DNA from: Tardiphaga sp052076105
GTDB lineage: Bacteria > Pseudomonadota > Alphaproteobacteria > Rhizobiales > Xanthobacteraceae
Assembly (NCBI RefSeq): GCF_052076105.1
Contig: NZ_CP197245.1
Span: forward strand, 2,542,001-2,606,000
Direction: 5' to 3'
Length of the DNA: 64,000 bases
In this document: in pieces, positions 60,901 to 64,000 of the stretch
Position numbering within the stretch: position 1 is the first letter of the stretch
How the letters are laid out: every line of letters begins with the position of its first letter
The notes under the pieces: generated by a model
Database searches by the model: none
What the model was told of the DNA's origin: nothing
The model's input: only the letters and a program-made list of their open reading frames with translations
Made by a program: the position numbers and the translations under genes

Positions 60901-61165
60901 GGCCGTCGGTGGTCGCCTGGCTGCTCATATAGAGCATGTTCTCGACGCCGTTGATCTGCTCTTCGATGGGCGTCGAGACCGTTTCCGCAATCACCTTCGG
61001 ATTGGCGCCGGGATAGTTCGCCGTCACCACCACGGTCGGCGGCGCAACCTCGGGATATTCGGAGATCGGCAACACCGGCATCGACAACAGGCCGGCGAGG
61101 AAGATCACCATGGACAACACGCCGGCAAAGATCGGGCGATCAATGAAGAATTTTGAAAAGTTCAT
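57935..61165 (-). CDS. HAE1-type RND multidrug efflux permease (second)
   Basis: A 1076-residue AcrB-like pump. It starts F-S-K-F-F-I-D-R-P-I-F-A-G-V-L-S, the opening typical of the MexF/BpeF-like branch, and helix 4 has the Asp pair in G-I-V-V-D-D-A-I-V-V-V-E-N. The C-terminus is His/Ala/Glu-rich and soluble. It lies 127 bases after the adaptor gene on the same strand. No outer-membrane channel gene accompanies it. Likely repressed by the TetR protein encoded divergently at 62709. Confidence 0.93.
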   Translation of the reverse strand: MNFSKFFIDRPIFAGVLSMVIFLAGLLSMPVLPISEYPEVAPPTVVVTANYPGANPKVIAETVSTPIEEQINGVENMLYMSSQATTDGRMTLNVTFRLGTDPDKAQQLVQNRVSQAEPRLPAEVRALGVTTIKSAPDLTMVVHLLSPNDRYDMTYLRNYAVLNVKDRLARIEGVGQVQLFGSGDYSMRVWLDPQKVAERGLSPGDVVREIRAQNVQAAAGQVGGSPNEPGLDLQLSINAQGRLQSEEEFGEIIVKNGDNGEVVRLRDIARIELGAADYALRSLLNNKSAVAVPIFQSPGSNAIQISDNVRKTMKELKENMPDGVTYDIVYDPTQFVRASIEAVIHTLLEAIALVVLVVILFLQTWRASIIPLIAVPVSVVGTFAVMHVFGFSVNALTLFGLVLAIGIVVDDAIVVVENVERNIERGLDPKSAAYQAMREVTGPIIAIALVLVAVFVPLAFITGLTGQFYKQFALTVAISTVISAFNSLTLSPALAALLLKGHDAPKDALTRFMDKSLGWFFVRFNRFFARSSDAYSGGVKRVVSRRAAVMGIYVLLIGVTGYLFHSVPGGFVPGQDKQYLVGFAQLPDGATLDRTEEVIRRMGEIAQKEPGVENSIQFPGLSINGFTNSSNSGIVFIGLDAFDKRKDPSLSGNAIALSLNKKFAGIQDAFIAMFPPPPVSGLGTIGGFKLQIEDRAGLGYEALNDATKAFIGKAMQQKELAGLFSSYQINVPQLYADVDRTKARQLNVPVTSVFDTMQIYLGSLYVNDFNKFGRTYSVRVQADAKFRARADDIGQLKVRSDSNEMIPLSTLLRVKESAGPERAMRYNGFLSADINGGAAPGYSTGQAQDAVARVAKETLPKGIDFEWTELTYQEIIAGNSSLIVFPVAMLLVFLVLAAQYESLTLPLSIIMIVPMGLLAAMFGVWLTKGDNNVFTQIGLIVLVGLSAKNAILIVEFARELEFAGRTPIQAAIEASRLRLRPILMTSLAFIMGVVPLVTSTGAGSEMRHAMGVAVFAGMIGVTAFGIFFTPMFYVLLRAMAGNRPLTQHGEATVDQAAPLAPGSHEAESRPHATSHS

Positions 61166-61292
61166 GACGTTATTCCGTGATGATCCAAATTTGCAGGATG
61201 CAAAGGCCCTGCGTGGCCGATCGCTCGACCTCGATGACGTGCTGCGTATTGGGAAGTGCGCCCTGCCCGCCTGCGGGACAGGGCGGTCGTTA

Positions 61293-62501
61293 TCAGTTCT
61301 GTGCGACGGCCTTGATCGAGGCGAGAGACGCGGCGTTCATCGCCACCATCTCCGGCTTGATGGTCACACCCGGCCGTACGCGCTGCAGTCCGTTGACGAC
61401 GATCCGTTCACCGGCCTTCAGCCCACTCAGGATCACGCGCATGCCATCGACCGAGGGCCCAAGGATCACTTCGCGATATTGCGCCTTGTCCTTGGCATCG
61501 ACGATCATGACGAACTTCTTGTTCTGGTCGGTGCCGACTGCACGCTCGCTGATGAGCAGCGTCTGCTCCGCCTTCGGCTGGCCCATGGAGAGCCGCGCGA
61601 ACTGGCCCGGCATCAGCCGGCCATCGGCATTGTCGAACATCGCGCGCACCCGCACCGTGCCGCTGCGCGGATCGACCTGATTATCGATGAACTGCATGTG
61701 GCCCTTCACCGGTGCGCTATCGGTGACGGTGGTCATGTGAACGGGAATGCGGTCGATATCGCCTGGCGTCTTCTCGTCAGCCAGCGTTTTCAACGCGCGC
61801 GACACCACCTGTTCGTCGGCATTGAAGCTTGCATAGATCGGATTGACCGAGACCAATGTCGTCAGCAGCGGCGCGGTCGGGCCGGCCGAAATCAGGTTGC
61901 CGACGGTGATCTCCACCTTGCCGACACGGCCCGCGACCGGCGCGCGGACTTCGGTGTAGCTGAGATTGAGTTCGGCGGTCTTGAGCGCGGCCTCTGCAGC
62001 CTTGAGATTGGCTTCCGCCTCACGATACGCATTGATACGATTATCGAGATCGCGCTGGGTGATGCTGGAACTGGTCAGTTGCTGACCGCGATCGAAATCG
62101 GCCTTGGTGAGGATCAGGCGCGCCCGCGACGCGGACACCTGTCCCTGGGCACGGTCGACGTCGGCGGCGTAGAGCGCCGGATCGATCAGCACCAGAAGGT
62201 CGTCCTTCTTGACCAGCGCGCCCTCGCGAAAGTGGATCTCCTGAACGGCGCCTGCGACGCGCGAGCGAATCTCGACGCGCTCGATGGCCTCAAGGCGGCC
62301 CGAAAACTCGTCCGAAGGCGCCGTGGCCTTGGCTTCCACCAGGGCGACCGAGGCCTGAACCGCAGCGGGCGCAACCGCGCCGGACTCGGCTTGAGCTGCT
62401 ACGCTGGACAGATTCATCAGCGCCGCGCCGCCGCCCACGGCGACCGCCACCAACGCGATTCCGGCGCCAAAGGCGATCTTGCGAGGGAGATTATGTGCCA
62501 T
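61293..62501 (-). CDS. RND periplasmic adaptor (MexE-like)
   Basis: A 402-residue membrane-fusion protein with an N-terminal membrane or signal segment (about residues 12-38, no lipobox Cys), then E-F-S-G-R-L-E-A-I-E-R-V-E-I-R-S-R-V-A-G lipoyl half, hairpin, and Y-T-E-V-R-A-P-V-A-G-R-V-G. This resembles the MexE/BpeE adaptors that pair with MexF-like pumps. ATG 62501 has GGGG at good spacing; an ATG four codons earlier (62513) does not. First gene of the pump operon. Confidence 0.92.
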   Translation of the reverse strand: MAHNLPRKIAFGAGIALVAVAVGGGAALMNLSSVAAQAESGAVAPAAVQASVALVEAKATAPSDEFSGRLEAIERVEIRSRVAGAVQEIHFREGALVKKDDLLVLIDPALYAADVDRAQGQVSASRARLILTKADFDRGQQLTSSSITQRDLDNRINAYREAEANLKAAEAALKTAELNLSYTEVRAPVAGRVGKVEITVGNLISAGPTAPLLTTLVSVNPIYASFNADEQVVSRALKTLADEKTPGDIDRIPVHMTTVTDSAPVKGHMQFIDNQVDPRSGTVRVRAMFDNADGRLMPGQFARLSMGQPKAEQTLLISERAVGTDQNKKFVMIVDAKDKAQYREVILGPSVDGMRVILSGLKAGERIVVNGLQRVRPGVTIKPEMVAMNAASLASIKAVAQN

Positions 62502-62674
62502 TGTGAACCCCATTTAATCTGTGTGGGCCTTGTAAAGCCCTGTCATTTCAGTAGCTAAGCGGTACATTGCGCGTGTTGCCGGTTACCGGTCGCCCCCGGG
62601 CATTTCGCTGCAACGCACATATTCGTAACGTCCGGTATAGATGGACTATCGACATCCACTGTCAAGGGACTTAT

Positions 62675-62688
62675 CTACTGAACGGTAG
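62675..62688. promoter_or_regulatory. Candidate operator of the second RND regulator
   Basis: CTACTGAACGGTAG, an imperfect dyad with CTAC / GTAG arms, 20 bases before the TetR start and between it and the adaptor gene. Similar TACxGxxCxGTA sites precede TetR genes of this type. Confidence 0.45.
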
Positions 62689-62708
62689 AAAACTTTGGAG
62701 AGCCCGTC

Positions 62709-63296
62709 GTGGCACTGGGACGTCCTCGTGAATTCGATACCGACACAGCCCTCGACCTCGCGCTGCATGTGTTCTGGCGCAAGGGTTACGAAGGCGCGTC
62801 GATGGCCGACCTCACCGAAGCCATGGGCATCACCAAGCCCAGTCTCTATGCGGCGTTTGGCAACAAGGAAGATTTGTTCCGCAAGGCGCTGGATCGCTAC
62901 GTCGATGGCCCCGGCGGCTATTTCCGCACCGGCCTGGAGAAGCCCACGGCCCGCGAAGCGGTCGAGCATATCCTGTACGAGTCGGTCGAAGCGGTGACCG
63001 ATCCCCGGAATCCCGGCTGTCTCGCGGTCCAGGGCGCGCTCTGCTGCGGTGATGCCGCGGAGACGATCAAGCAGGAACTGACGGCGCGCCGCTCGAAGAG
63101 CGAGGACGATCTGCGCCTTCGCTTCACACGCGCCATCGCCGAAGGCGATTTGCCAGCCGATGCGGATGCCGGCGATCTCGCGCGCTACGTGTCGGCCATC
63201 CTGCAGGGCATGGCCGTGCAGGCCGCAGGCGGCGCACCGCGCGAGCAATTGCGAAAACTCGCAGACATGGCAATGCGCAGCTGGCCGCCGGTCTGA
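62709..63296 (+). CDS. TetR/AcrR-family regulator of the second RND pump
   Basis: A 195-residue repressor. It starts A-L-G-R-P-R-E-F-D-T-D-T-A-L and has H-V-F-W-R-K-G-Y-E-G-A-S-M-A-D-L-T-E-A-M-G and K-P-S-L-Y-A-A-F-G-N-K-E, the form typical of the YdhM/TetR_C_16-like group. It also holds G-C-L-A-V-Q-G-A-L-C-C-G, a Cys-rich segment that could make it redox- or electrophile-sensitive. GTG 62709 follows GGAG. Divergent from the adaptor/pump operon. Confidence 0.9.
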   Translation: MALGRPREFDTDTALDLALHVFWRKGYEGASMADLTEAMGITKPSLYAAFGNKEDLFRKALDRYVDGPGGYFRTGLEKPTAREAVEHILYESVEAVTDPRNPGCLAVQGALCCGDAAETIKQELTARRSKSEDDLRLRFTRAIAEGDLPADADAGDLARYVSAILQGMAVQAAGGAPREQLRKLADMAMRSWPPV

Positions 63297-63493
63297 GCGA
63301 TCCGCCTGCATTCGCGCTAAGATCGCAAGGTCAGCGCATTGTCCGCTAACTGCCGCTCCATCGAACTGCCTCTCGACTGTTTGATGACCGGGGCGCGCAA
63401 TGCTGCCTCCACCGCCAAGCGGTCGCCAAATCGCCGAGGTCGTGGCACATCTCCTGATATTGCATCGCAATATTTCCGCTCAGGAGAATACCC

Positions 63494-64000
63494 ATCCGAC
63501 TTTCCCTTCCCATCCTCGCGCTCGCCGCCGCCTCGTTCGGCATCGGAACCACGGAATTCGTCATCATGGGCCTGCTGCCGGACGTCGCGCGCAGCCTGTC
63601 AGTGACCATTCCGCAAGCGGGCTATCTCGTCTCGGGTTACGCCATGGGCGTCGTGGTCGGTGCGCCCATCGTGGCGATGGCCACCGCGGGCATTCCACGC
63701 AAAACAGCCCTGCTCGCGCTGATGGCGCTGTTCACGATCGGCAATCTCGGCTGCGCCCTCGCACCGGATTACTGGCTGCTGATGACGGCTCGCGTGGTCA
63801 CCGCATTTGCCCATGGCGCGTTCTTCGGAATCGGCGCCGTCGTTGCCAGCAATCTGGTTCCGCGTGAGCAGCGCACACAAGCCATCTCGCTGATGTTTGC
63901 CGGGCTCACGCTCGCCAATGTGCTGGGCGTGCCCTTCGGCACCGCGCTGGGACAGGCCGCTGGTTGGCGCACTGCATTCTGGGCCGTGGTGGCCATCGGC
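63494..64000 (+). CDS. MFS arabinose-efflux-type permease, 5' part (cut by window end)
   Basis: The frame encodes 169 residues and continues past the window. It has the opening A-S-F-G-I-G-T-T-E-F-V-I-M-G-L-L-P-D-V-A, then G-Y-L-V-S-G-Y-A-M-G-V-V-V-G-A-P and H-G-A-F-F-G-I-G-A-V-V-A, typical for the AraJ/YdhP-like drug and sugar efflux group. AGGAG at 63482-63486 is correctly placed for a start at 63494, where the codon is ATC rather than ATG; the next in-frame ATG (63566) would remove helix 1. Possibly co-regulated with the TetR gene. Confidence 0.85.
   Translation, partial: MRLSLPILALAAASFGIGTTEFVIMGLLPDVARSLSVTIPQAGYLVSGYAMGVVVGAPIVAMATAGIPRKTALLALMALFTIGNLGCALAPDYWLLMTARVVTAFAHGAFFGIGAVVASNLVPREQRTQAISLMFAGLTLANVLGVPFGTALGQAAGWRTAFWAVVAIG

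Noticed and set aside
57920..61156. A very long plus-strand frame (1078 codons) opposite the RND pump
   Set aside because: Antisense to a well-supported RND gene; the product is a His/Arg/Gln-rich shadow typical of high-GC antisense frames.

Overview
The window is a GC-rich, densely packed piece of an alphaproteobacterial chromosome. The protein families point to the Bradyrhizobium/Rhodopseudomonas/Tardiphaga/Afipia group. Pointers are many orphan Bug-type (TctC) solute receptors, several RND pumps, short conserved proteins of a type I associate with Bradyrhizobiaceae (for example 8690-9034), and intergenic palindromes built on GGCGGAATA and GCGGATTA arms. No rRNA, intact tRNA, CRISPR array, transposase or integrase is visible.

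Layout. 1-6600: a minus-strand heavy-metal efflux operon (TolC-like, His-rich adaptor and CzcA-like RND pump) flanked by two small envelope proteins. 6.8-22.9 kb: mixed housekeeping and accessory genes (SnoaL-like protein, nitroreductase, lactate-permease-like carrier, DyP peroxidase, amidase, a patatin-like lipoprotein operon facing a TetR gene, an XRE-cupin regulator facing an omega-aminotransferase, and an Lrp regulator facing a DMT exporter). 22.9-24.1 kb: a MerR regulator and a Cys-rich cation transporter sharing a textbook MerR promoter.

24.2-29.3 kb is the accessory highlight. It is an AT-richer three-gene operon made of a GajA-like ATPase/TOPRIM nuclease, a GajB-like UvrD-type helicase, and an unrecognised third protein. 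The third protein has a YgiT-like Cys4 motif at its N-terminus and an RX4H motif (HEPN-like) near its C-terminus. I read it as a Gabija-type anti-phage system with a candidate extra effector. Just beyond it lies a degenerate 3' part of an initiator tRNA-Met gene, a plausible scar of island integration, followed by a stretch that looks like a dispersed repeat.

29.5-41 kb: receptors, a metallopeptidase, a B3 metallo-beta-lactamase, GFA, MFS and GST genes, PsiF, a truncated haemoglobin, then an AraC / Bug / NIPSNAP and class II aldolase / Bug region. 41-46.8 kb: an SMR transporter, an HAE1 RND pump with lipoprotein adaptor, and a divergent TetR. 47.3-54.4 kb: a coherent sugar-acid catabolic operon (GntR regulator, two Bug receptors, two enolase-superfamily dehydratases, FAH-family hydrolase, D-2-hydroxyacid dehydrogenase) with a perfect 18-bp operator palindrome. 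54.5-64 kb: a CPBP-like membrane protein, an exported SspB-like protein, a SEL1 protein, a tandem GrlR-like protein, a third RND pump with its TetR, and the start of an MFS efflux gene cut by the window end.

The main functional themes are efflux (one metal RND, two multidrug RND, SMR, DMT, two MFS), scavenging of organic acids through Bug receptors with dedicated catabolic genes, and one horizontally acquired defence island. All calls are by reading sequence and motifs; no database search was run.
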